DNA of 64,000 nt, from contig NZ_KB235903.1 in the NCBI RefSeq assembly GCF_000332155.1, positions 2,028,263 through 2,092,262 on the forward strand, given 5' to 3'. The stretch is from Kamptonema formosum PCC 6407 (GTDB lineage: Bacteria > Cyanobacteriota > Cyanobacteriia > Cyanobacteriales > Microcoleaceae). A program made the position numbers and the translations under genes. The notes beneath the pieces are model-generated. The model was not told the origin of the DNA, did no database searches, and saw only the letters and a list, made by a program, of their open reading frames with translations. This document shows positions 1-9,067 of this stretch, piece after piece. The number at the start of each line of letters is the position of its first letter. Within the stretch, counting starts at the first letter, position 1.

Positions 1-16
1 AGATGGGGAAATTTTT

Positions 17-54
17 TCTTCCTTCTTCCTTCTTCCTTCTTCCTTCTTCCTTCT
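17..54. repeat. CTTCCTT heptanucleotide tandem repeat
   Basis: About five tandem copies of a 7-base pyrimidine unit (CTTCCTT). It is one of many short tandemly repeated repetitive sequences in this window and is typical of filamentous cyanobacterial gaps. The same unit recurs next to 1440-1500. Confidence 0.8.
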
Positions 55-301
55 ATTGATATTAAGGTTGTAGGGGCGATCCCATTCTGGTAAAATCAAC
101 TACACAGTTAGTATTCATACTTAGCTCAAAAATTGTTTGGGTATACCCCAGTCAGCGGTCAACAGACTGCTGTATGCTGGTTTGTGCTCGATCCTTGGGG
201 TCGCAAAGCTGCACTCCAGCTCCAAGGTTGCAACTGCGGGCCCCAATCAAAGTGGAATATGAACTTGAGTTGTAAACAGTGCTTTTTGTTAGAGGGAAAT
301 T

Positions 302-1306
302 ATGACCATTAAGCCGGATCGCGTGGTTTTAATTGGTGTCGCCGGAGATTCTGGATGCGGGAAATCTACATTTTTGCGCCGACTGACGGATTTGTTCGGG
401 GAAGACTTCGTGACGGTGATCTGTCTGGATGACTATCACAGCCTAGATCGCAAGCAGCGCAAGGAAACGGGGATTACTGCTCTTGACCCCAGAGCAAACA
501 ATTTTGACCTGATGGCTGAGCAAATGAAGGCGCTCAAAAATGGTCAGGCGATTAATAAGCCGATTTACAACCACGAAACCGGCGCTATCGATCCCCCTGA
601 GATCGTTGAGCCGAATCATGTGATCGTGATTGAGGGGCTTCACCCTCTGTACGATGAGCGGGTGCGATCGCTCCTTGATTTCAGCGTCTACCTCGACATC
701 AGTGATGAGGTGAAAATTGCCTGGAAAATTCAGCGGGATATGTCGGAACGCGGTCACACTTATGAAGATGTGCTGTTTGCGATTAATGCTCGTAAGCCAG
801 ATTTTCAGGCCTATATTGACCCACAAAAGCAATATGCAGATGTGGTAGTTCAGGTCTTGCCAACTAATCTTATTAAAGATGATAAGGAGCGCAAGATTCT
901 GCGGGTGCAGATGATCCAGCGCGAAGGCATTCCGAATTTTGAATCTGCCTATTTGTTTGATGAGGGCTCAACTATTCACTGGACTCCTTGCGGTCGCAAG
1001 CTGACTTGTTCTTATCCTGGGATTAAGATGTACTATGGGCCTGATGCCTATTACGGTCACGAAGTCTCAATTTTGGAAGTAGATGGTCAGTTTGAGAATT
1101 TGGAAGAAGTGATTTACATCGAAAAGCATTTGAGCAAGACTTCTACAAAGTATGAAGGCGAGTTGACTCACTTGTTGCTTCAACACCGCGAATATCCAGG
1201 TTCTAATAATGGAACTGGGTTATTTCAGGTGTTGGTAGGTTTGAAGATGCGAGCAACTTATGAAAGGTTGACTGCGAAGGAAGCTAAAGTTGCTGTTACC
1301 GTTTGA
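302..1306 (+). CDS. prk: Phosphoribulokinase
   Basis: Calvin-cycle enzyme that phosphorylates ribulose 5-phosphate with ATP to give the Rubisco substrate ribulose 1,5-bisphosphate in the cytosol. The P-loop GDSGCGKST lies at residues 15-23. The regulatory cysteines C19 (inside the P-loop) and C41 (in VICLDDYHS) are where thioredoxin-controlled cyanobacterial PRKs have them, and a second pair, C230/C236, matches the C-terminal pair used in CP12 control. At 334 aa it has the normal cyanobacterial length. The ATG is preceded by GAGGGAAAT, a plausible ribosome-binding site. It appears monocistronic, with a hairpin/T-run terminator just downstream. Redox control is inferred from the cysteines and family knowledge. 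Confidence 0.97.
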   Translation: MTIKPDRVVLIGVAGDSGCGKSTFLRRLTDLFGEDFVTVICLDDYHSLDRKQRKETGITALDPRANNFDLMAEQMKALKNGQAINKPIYNHETGAIDPPEIVEPNHVIVIEGLHPLYDERVRSLLDFSVYLDISDEVKIAWKIQRDMSERGHTYEDVLFAINARKPDFQAYIDPQKQYADVVVQVLPTNLIKDDKERKILRVQMIQREGIPNFESAYLFDEGSTIHWTPCGRKLTCSYPGIKMYYGPDAYYGHEVSILEVDGQFENLEEVIYIEKHLSKTSTKYEGELTHLLLQHREYPGSNNGTGLFQVLVGLKMRATYERLTAKEAKVAVTV

Positions 1307-1329
1307 AGGTAAGAAATGAGAGATTGTAG

Positions 1330-1355
1330 GGGGCGCGATCGCGCCTCTTTTTTTG
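1330..1355 (+). terminator. Rho-independent terminator after prk
   Basis: A palindrome GGCGCGATCGCGCC (1332-1345), built around a HIP1 octamer, is followed by a run of seven T. It lies about 25 bases after the prk stop. Confidence 0.7.
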
Positions 1356-1382
1356 GGAGAATTAACCGCAGGGATAAGTTAG

Positions 1383-1502
1383 GGACTAGGGGCTAGGGGC
1401 TAGGGGCTAGGGAAAGAAGGAAAAGAAGGGATAAATTTTTCTTCCTTCTTCCTTCTTCCTTCTTCTCTCTCTCTCTTCTTCCTTCTTCCTTCTTCCTTCT
1501 TC
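1383..1502. repeat. Composite heptamer repeat (GGGGCTA then CTTCCTT)
   Basis: Three to four GGGGCTA units lead into a GGAAAGAA-like purine stretch, then an A/T-rich spacer and many CTTCCTT units. It resembles the interior of the family A elements elsewhere in the window, but I see no TATAGCAACC end here. Confidence 0.7.
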
Positions 1503-1513
1503 TTACAGCAATA

Positions 1514-4500
1514 TCAACATTCGATAGTCCCAACTCGATCGCGACCCTGTTCTTTGGCGGAGTACAGAGCCCTATCCGCAGCAGAAATCAGCCTCTCAGG
1601 AGAAATTTTAGGCCCTGGAACTACCGTCGTAGTTCCTAAACTGAGAGTAATGTACCGATCCGGTGCTAAACCTCTGTGAACAATCCGCATATCTTTGATA
1701 GTAGAACGGATAGTTTCGGCAATACTAAGGGCTGTAATAGCATCAGTATTAGGCAAAATTATTGCAAATTCTTCACCACCATAACGGGCAACTAAATCTG
1801 CTGAATGCTTCAGTACAGCGCGGATTGCAGCAGCAACCTGTTTGAGGCACCGATCTCCTGCTTGATGTCCGCAAGCATCGTTATAGAGCTTGAAAAAGTC
1901 GATGTCGCACAGAATTAAAGATAAAGGTTTTTGTTCATGGCTTAATCGCCACCACTCTTGATGCAAATACTCATCAAAGCGGCGGCGGTTTGCGATTTGA
2001 GTTAAACAGTCTACTGTTGCGAGTTGGTGAAGTTCGACATTCGCTTCTTTAAGCTGTTGGTAAAGTTGTGATTGCTGAATGCCTAGCGCTAGTTGCATTG
2101 CTAATTCCTGCAATAAATTAATCTCTAATTGTTCCCATTTACGCACCCCACTGCACTGGTGAGCTATTAGTAGTCCCCAGAGTAGAGAAGGATATTCTCC
2201 AGTCAGGATCGGCATGACTAACATTGCTCTGATCTCGAAGGTTTCTAGTAGCTCGATGTGGCTTTGTTCTAAACCAGATGTGTAGATATCTTCAATGGCG
2301 CAAATTTGCCGCAACTGAGGGGAATTGGAAAGTTGATTTTCTGTAATCCAGGGATGACCGATCGCCCAATCTAAGCTTGAACCCCAACCATCGGCTATAG
2401 ATTCTGCAACTATCTGTCCGCTTTCACCTGTTTTGAACCGATGAATAATTACACGCTCAGTTTGCAAAAATTCCCTAACTTTATTAACTGTAGTATTTAA
2501 AATTTCTTCTAAGTTTAAAGACTCGCGAATATTTTGGGCGATCCCTCTTACTAACCGTTCTCTTTCAGCTTGTTGTTTGAGCGTGTTTTCTAGTTGTACT
2601 CGGTAGGTGATATCCCGGAAAATTGTCTGCACGACTTTGCCACTGCCACCCCATTCAACTACTCTAGAGTTAATATCTACCCAAACTGTTTGACCTTCTT
2701 TTTGAAGTACCAGAGTGTTGGGCAACCATGCTACCCCTTTTTTGATACTTTTCATAAATTCGGTCATTACTCTTTTTCTCTCTGGCAGGGGATGAATTTG
2801 ACTGGCGTGCATTTTCACTAATTCTTCTTTTTTATACCCTAATAATTCTTCTGCATTTTTATTGGCTTCTAAGATATTCCCTTGCATATCTGCTAGCATA
2901 ATTGCGTCGCCAGCATCATTCATTAATGCCCGGTATTTTGCCTCGGATTCTTGAAGAGCTGCTTCGGCTTGTTTGCGATCGCTAATATCTTCAAAGGCAA
3001 CAATTAAATACTGTGGTTTTCCAGTGCGATCGCGTACTGCGGATAAACTCATTTTTCCCCAGACAAGCATTCCATTTTTACTGAGACAACGCTTTTCTAT
3101 TGAGTAATTGGAAATTTCGCCGCCCAAGAGGCATTGTTTATCAATAATATCAGTGGCGATATCGTCTGGATGAGTGATATCTTGAAAAGTTAAACTGAGC
3201 ATTTCTATGTGAGTATAACCCACTATATCACAAAATTTTTGATTGATTCGGAAAAATTTATCATCTAGTGTCAAGGCACTCATACCGACAGCAGATTGCT
3301 CAAAAATAGCATGAAATCTGTCTTCACTCTCTTGAATAATTGCTTCTAGCAATTTGCGATCGGTGATATCTTCAACAATGCCAAAACCATAAAGAGTTTC
3401 TCCTTGTAGATCGCGAATTAATTTGACTACTACATTTACCCAAATAGCTTCTTTGTTTTTCTTGATAAAGCATTTCTCTAGTTGATAAAGTGGCAATTTT
3501 CTTAGCAAATCTTGCTCCTTCAAGAGCAGATTTTTTTCTTGTGATTCTGGCTGATTAATATCTGTAATATTCAGAGACAACATTTCAGATTCGGTATAAC
3601 CTAGCATCTTACATACTATTGTATTGACACTGATAATGTGAGATTTACGATCGCAAATAATCATGCCAATAGGAGCATTTTCTAAAAAGTGGCGAAAAGG
3701 CTCTTCATTTGACCAAAGCGCCGACTCAATTTGCTGATTTTCGCTGATATCTCGATAGGCAGTTAAAAACATCTCTCTGTTTTTACAACGCACAAGTGAC
3801 GTAGATATTAGTAGGTTTTTTCTGATTTTGTTCTTAGTAAGAATAGTAGTTTTAATTTCCGAGATTTTACCTTCTTCCCTAACTTCCTTAAGCCGCTGCC
3901 ACGCTTCCCTATATTCTGCTTCTTCAGGATGCAGCAACCTGATAAAATCATTGCTACTATTAGCCTCAGCAGTAGTATAGCCTGTGATTTTTTCCATCAT
4001 GGGATTAAAAATTTCAAAGCATCCTTCTGTATCGCTAAGGGTAATTCCTTCTCCGATTGTTTCCAGAATCGCTTGCAATTGCTGAGTCTTTTCTTGTAGG
4101 TTTTCCTCTATTTGTTTTCGTTCTGTAATATCCTTAGCAATTACAGCTAAAACGCTATAAATATTTCGCAGTTCTTCTTTGATCTGCTTGAGTTCATAAG
4201 ACTTCCTTTCTATATCTTCCGAGAGGTGCTTTAACTCTATTCTACGCTCTGTTAATCCCTGTTCTGAAATGTGGCGACCCACAGACTGGAATTCGACCGA
4301 GCGCATCAGCGGATCGAAAATTGCTTGAATAGTCCACTGCTGACAATTAACTTCTCCATTATCACCATTGCTAGTGCATTCATAAGTTTTGACAGGATTA
4401 CTGGGAGTTAGGGAGAGGAATTGCTGTTTTACTTCTTCCCTTTCTACCTCGGGAATTAACAGTAAAAAATTTGTACCGATTAATTCCCGGCGCGTTTTGC

Positions 4501-4720
4501 CAAAATAACGGCAGTAAGCTCTATTCACAAATGTGAGAGTACCATCGATTAAAAACCGAGAAACTAGCTCTGTTTGCAGTTCTACGACATTTTGGTAGAT
4601 ATCGCTAGCTAGCAGCGGTTTTCGCTGAGTCTGTGGCTCTTGTAGCTGCGATCGCTGCGCGAGATAAAAATTCCCATCTGCTATATCGTTAAGTTGACTA
4701 AATTGGTGATTAGAAACCAT
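1514..4720 (-). CDS. Multi-PAS/GAF diguanylate cyclase
   Basis: Predicted sensor that makes the second messenger cyclic di-GMP. About five PAS domains occupy residues 40-160, 205-330, 335-455, 458-585 and 585-710, several ending in the DITxR PAC motif. A GAF domain follows at about 735-890, then a GGDEF domain with GGEEF at 981-985, the active form of the A-site. No membrane segment is evident, so it should be cytosolic. The GAF resembles phytochrome/cyanobacteriochrome GAFs (LWGLLIAHQC), but the residue before the conserved His is Ser (S820-H821, QSHIELL) where bilin-binding relatives have Cys. Covalent bilin attachment there is therefore unlikely. The start is an ATG. The signal sensed is unknown. 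Confidence 0.9.
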   Translation of the reverse strand: MVSNHQFSQLNDIADGNFYLAQRSQLQEPQTQRKPLLASDIYQNVVELQTELVSRFLIDGTLTFVNRAYCRYFGKTRRELIGTNFLLLIPEVEREEVKQQFLSLTPSNPVKTYECTSNGDNGEVNCQQWTIQAIFDPLMRSVEFQSVGRHISEQGLTERRIELKHLSEDIERKSYELKQIKEELRNIYSVLAVIAKDITERKQIEENLQEKTQQLQAILETIGEGITLSDTEGCFEIFNPMMEKITGYTTAEANSSNDFIRLLHPEEAEYREAWQRLKEVREEGKISEIKTTILTKNKIRKNLLISTSLVRCKNREMFLTAYRDISENQQIESALWSNEEPFRHFLENAPIGMIICDRKSHIISVNTIVCKMLGYTESEMLSLNITDINQPESQEKNLLLKEQDLLRKLPLYQLEKCFIKKNKEAIWVNVVVKLIRDLQGETLYGFGIVEDITDRKLLEAIIQESEDRFHAIFEQSAVGMSALTLDDKFFRINQKFCDIVGYTHIEMLSLTFQDITHPDDIATDIIDKQCLLGGEISNYSIEKRCLSKNGMLVWGKMSLSAVRDRTGKPQYLIVAFEDISDRKQAEAALQESEAKYRALMNDAGDAIMLADMQGNILEANKNAEELLGYKKEELVKMHASQIHPLPERKRVMTEFMKSIKKGVAWLPNTLVLQKEGQTVWVDINSRVVEWGGSGKVVQTIFRDITYRVQLENTLKQQAERERLVRGIAQNIRESLNLEEILNTTVNKVREFLQTERVIIHRFKTGESGQIVAESIADGWGSSLDWAIGHPWITENQLSNSPQLRQICAIEDIYTSGLEQSHIELLETFEIRAMLVMPILTGEYPSLLWGLLIAHQCSGVRKWEQLEINLLQELAMQLALGIQQSQLYQQLKEANVELHQLATVDCLTQIANRRRFDEYLHQEWWRLSHEQKPLSLILCDIDFFKLYNDACGHQAGDRCLKQVAAAIRAVLKHSADLVARYGGEEFAIILPNTDAITALSIAETIRSTIKDMRIVHRGLAPDRYITLSLGTTTVVPGPKISPERLISAADRALYSAKEQGRDRVGTIEC

Positions 4721-5295
4721 ATACTATTCCACTTGTGCTGATTGAAAAGAGTTCTATTTGCTATTGTCTTGAGAACCGCAAGTATAAAATAATACGTTAA
4801 CCACTTACAGTATGTATTTCTATCAATTGAATTGACGAAAAATATAGATTATTAAATTATGGATCGCTAGATGTGAAGTTCTTGTGAAGACTTAAGATTG
4901 CCCCAGCTAGGATCGGCAGCAAAAATCAATTTAGGATAAAATGACTATATCACCTTTTGAAGAGGGCGATCGCACCTCGATTTTTTGGCGATAGAACTCA
5001 ATCCCAGTTAATTGCAATACAAAATTCAAACGAGGAAAAAAAATTAACATAATTAACGGATAGGGCAGCCTACCATCACAATTAGGGATGATTAAATCTG
5101 GAAAAGGTAACGCCGCGATCTAAGCCATTCCCATCCAAGCGATTTCAGCAATAGTTTCAACAATTTAAGAACATTAAACATCACCTTGGTAGTTGCTCGC
5201 ACCCTCCCACCCTCCCACCCCCGCTTTTTCAGAATCAGGCAGGAATAGAGGCAAGCAAGTTATAATTCTTTGCGGACGAGCGCAGAAATAAATCC
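4721..5295. other. 575-bp gap between divergent genes
   Basis: Holds the divergent upstream regions of the diguanylate cyclase and the next gene. A GAGGGCGATCGCACCTC imperfect palindrome followed by TTTTTT lies near 4962-4988, and a C-rich stretch of repeated CCCTCCCA lies near 5201-5222. I see no supported gene. Confidence 0.5.
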
Positions 5296-5625
5296 ATGAG
5301 TAAACCCCCAGTTCATGCCTTTTTTGTCGGCAGAGCAGTTGCCGAAGCACTCTACGAGCAGCTTGAGAGTGTACTAACCAGCGCTCTCTCCGAACTTGGT
5401 AAATTTGATGCCGAGCAGCGGGAGCGCTTGCGGCAGTTCTATGAATCAGTCGAGGAACGAGCCAACAGAGAAGCCCAAGCAGCGATACAAGCACGGGAGA
5501 CGACTGCAATCGTGCAGATAGACTCTCAACCTGCATCCGACCTACAAGCGACTATTGACGAGCTGCGAGCAGAAGTTGCCCTAGTTAGGTCTGAACTGCA
5601 ACGCTACCGTAGCCGTTTGCAGTAA
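5296..5625 (+). CDS. Conserved cyanobacterial small helical protein (DUF6825-like)
   Basis: A 109-aa protein starting MSKPPVHAFFVGRAVAEAL and continuing as long amphipathic helices, with a coiled-coil-like C-terminus (ATIDELRAEVALVRSELQR). From memory this matches a small family conserved in cyanobacteria and plastid-bearing organisms (DUF6825 / thylakoid-associated). I cannot confirm the family name here and no biochemical role is known to me. It lies about 100 bases upstream of the ABC1 kinase on the same strand, so co-transcription is possible. Confidence 0.75.
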   Translation: MSKPPVHAFFVGRAVAEALYEQLESVLTSALSELGKFDAEQRERLRQFYESVEERANREAQAAIQARETTAIVQIDSQPASDLQATIDELRAEVALVRSELQRYRSRLQ

Positions 5626-5727
5626 AAGCGCTGCTCTCAAAATCTATCTATAAAGCGGGGGTAAAAACAGCGCAGCGCCAAACGCCCCTACTTAGATCAT
5701 CGCGGCTAATAAACTGAAATAACCTAT

Positions 5728-7506
5728 TTGGGAACCCCAGTGTCTGCTCTCCTTGATGATTCCGTTAACCGTAAGCGAAATACAAAGCTTACTGGCAGTT
5801 CCTTACAGCCAAAATTTGTCGGCAAATCTTATGGGCAAAAATCCTACCGCTGGAATCGGGAGCATTACTCCCGTCATCGGCGCTTTATCGACATTTGGAC
5901 TTTTGTTTTAACATGGCTGGCTTGGCTGTGGCTAGACAGTAAAGATTGGAGCTACCGGGGAGGTGTTACTGAAGAAAAGAAGAATGCCAGACGCAGAATA
6001 CAGGCCGCCTGGGTGCGAGAAACACTTTTGGATCTGGGGCCTACCTTCATTAAAGTAGGGCAGCTATTCTCAACACGAGCGGATTTGTTTCCTGGGGAGT
6101 ACGTAGAAGAGCTTTCTAAACTGCAAGATAGAGTGCCTGCTTTTAGTTACGAGCAGGTAGAAATTATTGTCGAGCAGGATTTAGGCAAGCCAATTCAGGA
6201 ACTCTACCAGAACTTTGACCCTATACCTTTGGCAGCAGCCAGCTTGGGTCAAGTACACAAAGCTCAAATCCATTCCGGTCAAGAAGTAGTTGTCAAGGTG
6301 CAGCGGCCGGGGTTGCGGAAACTGTTTGAGATTGACTTGCAGATTCTTAAGGGAATTGCCCGCTACTTTCAAAACCATCCCAAATGGGGGCGCGGCCGGG
6401 ATTGGATGGGAATTTATGAGGAGTGTTGTCGGATTCTGTGGCTGGAGATTGATTATCTCAACGAAGGTCGAAATGCTGATACTTTTCGCCGCAATTTTCG
6501 CAACTCCGACTGGGTGCGAGTACCGCGAGTTTACTGGCGGTATGCTGCTCCACGAGTGCTGACTTTGGAATATCTACCGGGGATTAAAATCAGTAACTAT
6601 GAGGCCTTGGAAGCTTCGGGACTAGATCGGGCCGCGATCGCCCAAATGGGAGCTAAAGCTTATCTTCAACAGCTACTCAATGATGGCTTTTTCCACGCTG
6701 ACCCCCACCCCGGAAATATCGCTGTTAGCCCCGAAGGAGGGCTAATTTTCTACGATTTCGGCATGATGGGGGTAATCGAGGCCAACGTCCGCGAAGGACT
6801 GATGGAAACTCTCTACGGCATTGCTTCCAAAGATGGACAGCGCATCATTAACTCCTTAGTTAACTTGGGAGCCCTAGTTCCTACAGGGGATATGGGGCCG
6901 GTGCGGCGATCGATCCAGTTTATGCTGGACAACTTTATGGACAAGCCCTTTGAGGCCCAGTCCGTTACCAAAATTACTGACGACCTCTACGAGATTGCCT
7001 ACGATCAACCTTTTCGCTTTCCCGCAACTTTCACTTTTGTGATGCGGGCTTTTTCAACTATTGATGGGGTAGGTAGAGGTCTAGATCCTAAGTTCAATTT
7101 TATGGAGGTGGCACAGCCGTTTGCCATGGAGCTTATGAAAAGTGGAAGTGCTCAAGAGACAACTAGCAGCATTTTTAATGAGATTGGCCGTCAAGCTGCT
7201 CAGGTAAGTTCCAGTGCCTTGGGCTTGCCTCGCCGGATTGAAGAAACGATTGATAAGTTAGAGCAGGGAGATATCCGCGTCCGAGTCCGGGCTACGGAAA
7301 CTGACCGTCTGCTACGACGCATCAGCATTGTTCAGATGGGAACTAACTACGCACTACTGTTCAGCGCTTTTACTTTGTCGGCGACGATCTTGTTTGTCTA
7401 CGATCGGGTATGGTTAGCAGTGGCGGTGATTATTCTGGCCGCGATCGTGGGATTTGCCCTGTGGCGGCAACTCCGCCGCATTGACCGCATGGATCGAATG
7501 TCGTAA
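5728..7506 (+). CDS. ABC1/UbiB (AarF)-family atypical kinase
   Basis: Member of the ABC1K/UbiB atypical kinase family, which in cyanobacteria and plastids is tied to prenylquinone metabolism and thylakoid lipids. Visible motifs are the family KxGQ signature (FIKVGQLFSTRADLFP), the Ala-rich nucleotide loop (AAASLGQVHKAQ), the VVVKVQRPG lysine strand, the catalytic loop GFFHADPHPGN and the YDFGMMG metal-binding motif. Two hydrophobic segments near the C-terminus (about 540-580) suggest membrane anchoring. The start is uncertain: TTG at 5728 or in-frame GTG at 5740, and neither has a strong ribosome-binding site. At about 590 aa the length fits cyanobacterial members. The substrate is unknown. 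Confidence 0.92.
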   Translation: MGTPVSALLDDSVNRKRNTKLTGSSLQPKFVGKSYGQKSYRWNREHYSRHRRFIDIWTFVLTWLAWLWLDSKDWSYRGGVTEEKKNARRRIQAAWVRETLLDLGPTFIKVGQLFSTRADLFPGEYVEELSKLQDRVPAFSYEQVEIIVEQDLGKPIQELYQNFDPIPLAAASLGQVHKAQIHSGQEVVVKVQRPGLRKLFEIDLQILKGIARYFQNHPKWGRGRDWMGIYEECCRILWLEIDYLNEGRNADTFRRNFRNSDWVRVPRVYWRYAAPRVLTLEYLPGIKISNYEALEASGLDRAAIAQMGAKAYLQQLLNDGFFHADPHPGNIAVSPEGGLIFYDFGMMGVIEANVREGLMETLYGIASKDGQRIINSLVNLGALVPTGDMGPVRRSIQFMLDNFMDKPFEAQSVTKITDDLYEIAYDQPFRFPATFTFVMRAFSTIDGVGRGLDPKFNFMEVAQPFAMELMKSGSAQETTSSIFNEIGRQAAQVSSSALGLPRRIEETIDKLEQGDIRVRVRATETDRLLRRISIVQMGTNYALLFSAFTLSATILFVYDRVWLAVAVIILAAIVGFALWRQLRRIDRMDRMS

Positions 7507-8022
7507 GGGAAATTTTAGATTTGGGATTTTAGCCCTCAAGTCTGAAGCCTGAGTATTGTATTAGTTGAGTTTCAGCTCAGCAAAACCAAGCTCACACGAC
7601 CAAGATTCTTGCCTAAAATAACAATAAATATGCGATACTAGCAAAGTAAGCTTTTGAGAAGGTGATATCCTACAACTGTTTGGCAAAAAGCCGGATCGGT
7701 GGGAGCCTTAAAGAAAGCAACTCAACGGGATCTGTATCGTACTGCCATCATCTTTCTAGATTAACGAGTCATGCTAGAGATGCAGCCAAAATAATGCCGA
7801 AAGTAGCCACAACCTCGACTTTAGTCGAGCAAGTGATTAGAGGTCGCCCGACACGACCTTTGAGAATTAGGCTTTTTTCCGATTTATCCTAAAAAGTTTA
7901 TCCTCAATAATCCCCTGGGCTTTCCCCTAGAGGAATGTCAAAATCTACAATTAAGTTAGGCAGACCTTAAAAAAATACCTGCCAATTACCTTTGCAAGTT
8001 TGATGACTTCAACCGCCAATCT
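7507..8022. other. 516-bp gap upstream of PP2C gene
   Basis: No supported gene. It contains several small hairpins, such as CGACTTTAGTCG near 7815 and AGGTCGCCCGACACGACCT near 7842. A 76-codon open frame at 7662-7892 has no recognisable protein character. It probably carries the upstream gene's terminator and the PP2C promoter. Confidence 0.4.
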
Positions 8023-8757
8023 ATGAAACGCTCTTTCGCAGGTAAGACAGACACAGGGCTGGTTCGTTCCGTTAATCAAGATTCTTACCACATCGACCCG
8101 GAGGGGCGATTTTTCATAGTGGCGGATGGTATGGGAGGACACGCAGGCGGCCAAGAGGCTAGCCGGATTGCTACCCAAGCGATACAGTCCTATCTCAACG
8201 AACACTGGAATAGCCCGCAGGAGTCTTCAGAGTTACTGGAAAAAGCTTTTTTAGCAGCTAATCAGGCAATTTTGCAAGATCAACAAAAGCACATAGAACG
8301 CTCCGATATGGGAACTACTGCGGTAGCGGTAATTTTTCGCCAAGAGGGAGAACCTTGGTTCGCTAATATTGGTGACTCTCGCCTCTATCGATTCCGGGGA
8401 GCGGAACTTCAACAAATTACTGAAGATCAGACTTGGGTAGCCCAAGCTGTGAAAAGAAAGGCTCTGACTCCAGATCAAGCTCGGAGTCATCCCTGGCGGC
8501 ACGTTTTATCACAGTGCTTGGGCCGGGAAGATTTGGGTCAAATTGAGATCTCAACTATGGATGTGAAGCCAGGAGATCGCTTACTGCTGTGTAGTGATGG
8601 TTTAACTGAGGAACTGTCTGACTCTTTGATCGCTTCCCCTCTGAAATCGATTCGTGCTTGTGAAAAGGCAGCGACAGCTCTGGTGAATGCTGCTAAGGAT
8701 AAGGGAGGGCGTGATAATATTACGGTGGTGATTGTAGCAATTGATATGCTTAAATAA
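8023..8757 (+). CDS. PP2C-family Ser/Thr protein phosphatase (Stp/PrpC-like)
   Basis: Metal-dependent phosphatase that removes phosphate from Ser/Thr residues, usually opposing Hanks-type kinases. All main PP2C motifs are present: RSVNQDS near the N-terminus, VADGMGGHAGG with the metal-binding Asp, the GDSRLYRF strand, CSDGLTEELSD, and the final GGRDNITVVIV. At 244 aa it is the compact bacterial form with a single catalytic domain and no membrane segment. A Ser/Thr kinase lies about 3 kb downstream at 11909-13609 on the other strand. A functional pairing is possible but unproven. Confidence 0.93.
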   Translation: MKRSFAGKTDTGLVRSVNQDSYHIDPEGRFFIVADGMGGHAGGQEASRIATQAIQSYLNEHWNSPQESSELLEKAFLAANQAILQDQQKHIERSDMGTTAVAVIFRQEGEPWFANIGDSRLYRFRGAELQQITEDQTWVAQAVKRKALTPDQARSHPWRHVLSQCLGREDLGQIEISTMDVKPGDRLLLCSDGLTEELSDSLIASPLKSIRACEKAATALVNAAKDKGGRDNITVVIVAIDMLK

Positions 8758-8766
8758 CTAATTGGT

Positions 8767-9058
8767 TAACGGTTAACGGTTAACGGTTAACTGTTAAGCT
8801 TTTAATTTGTATATTAATTCATCAATATATTACTCATCTTCCAAATAACAAATTTATTCCGTTTCTCCCTCAAATAACAAACATTTATTCCGTTTCTCCC
8901 TCCTCTACTTAGAGGTAAGGGGTTGGGGGTTAGGTAACAGTACAAATAATGCGGCGTTACGTCAACTAATAATCAACAACTAACAACTAACAATTAAACA
9001 GTACAAATAATGCGGCGTTACGTAACAACTAACAATCACCAACCAACAACTAACAATT
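8767..9058. repeat. Tandem and direct repeats upstream of anmK
   Basis: Three kinds of short repeat follow one another. GGTTAAC heptamers lie at 8767-8797. A duplicated block containing AAATAACAAA and TTATTCCGTTTCTCCCTC lies at 8841-8900. Two copies of ACAGTACAAATAATGCGGCG start at about 8937 and 8998, separated by CAACTAA-type heptamers. Confidence 0.7.
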
Positions 9059-9067
9059 AACAATTCC

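Noticed and set aside
1383-1502. Heptamer tandem repeats as a possible CRISPR array
   Set aside because: Units are contiguous 7-mers with no spacers, and no cas genes are present anywhere in the window.
7662-7892. 76-codon open frame between the ABC1 kinase and PP2C genes
   Set aside because: No hydrophobic core, motif or credible start; it spans several small hairpins.
8767-9058. Direct repeats before anmK as iterons or a replication origin
   Set aside because: No dnaA or rep gene and no DnaA-box cluster; the units are the same heptamer style found in many other gaps.
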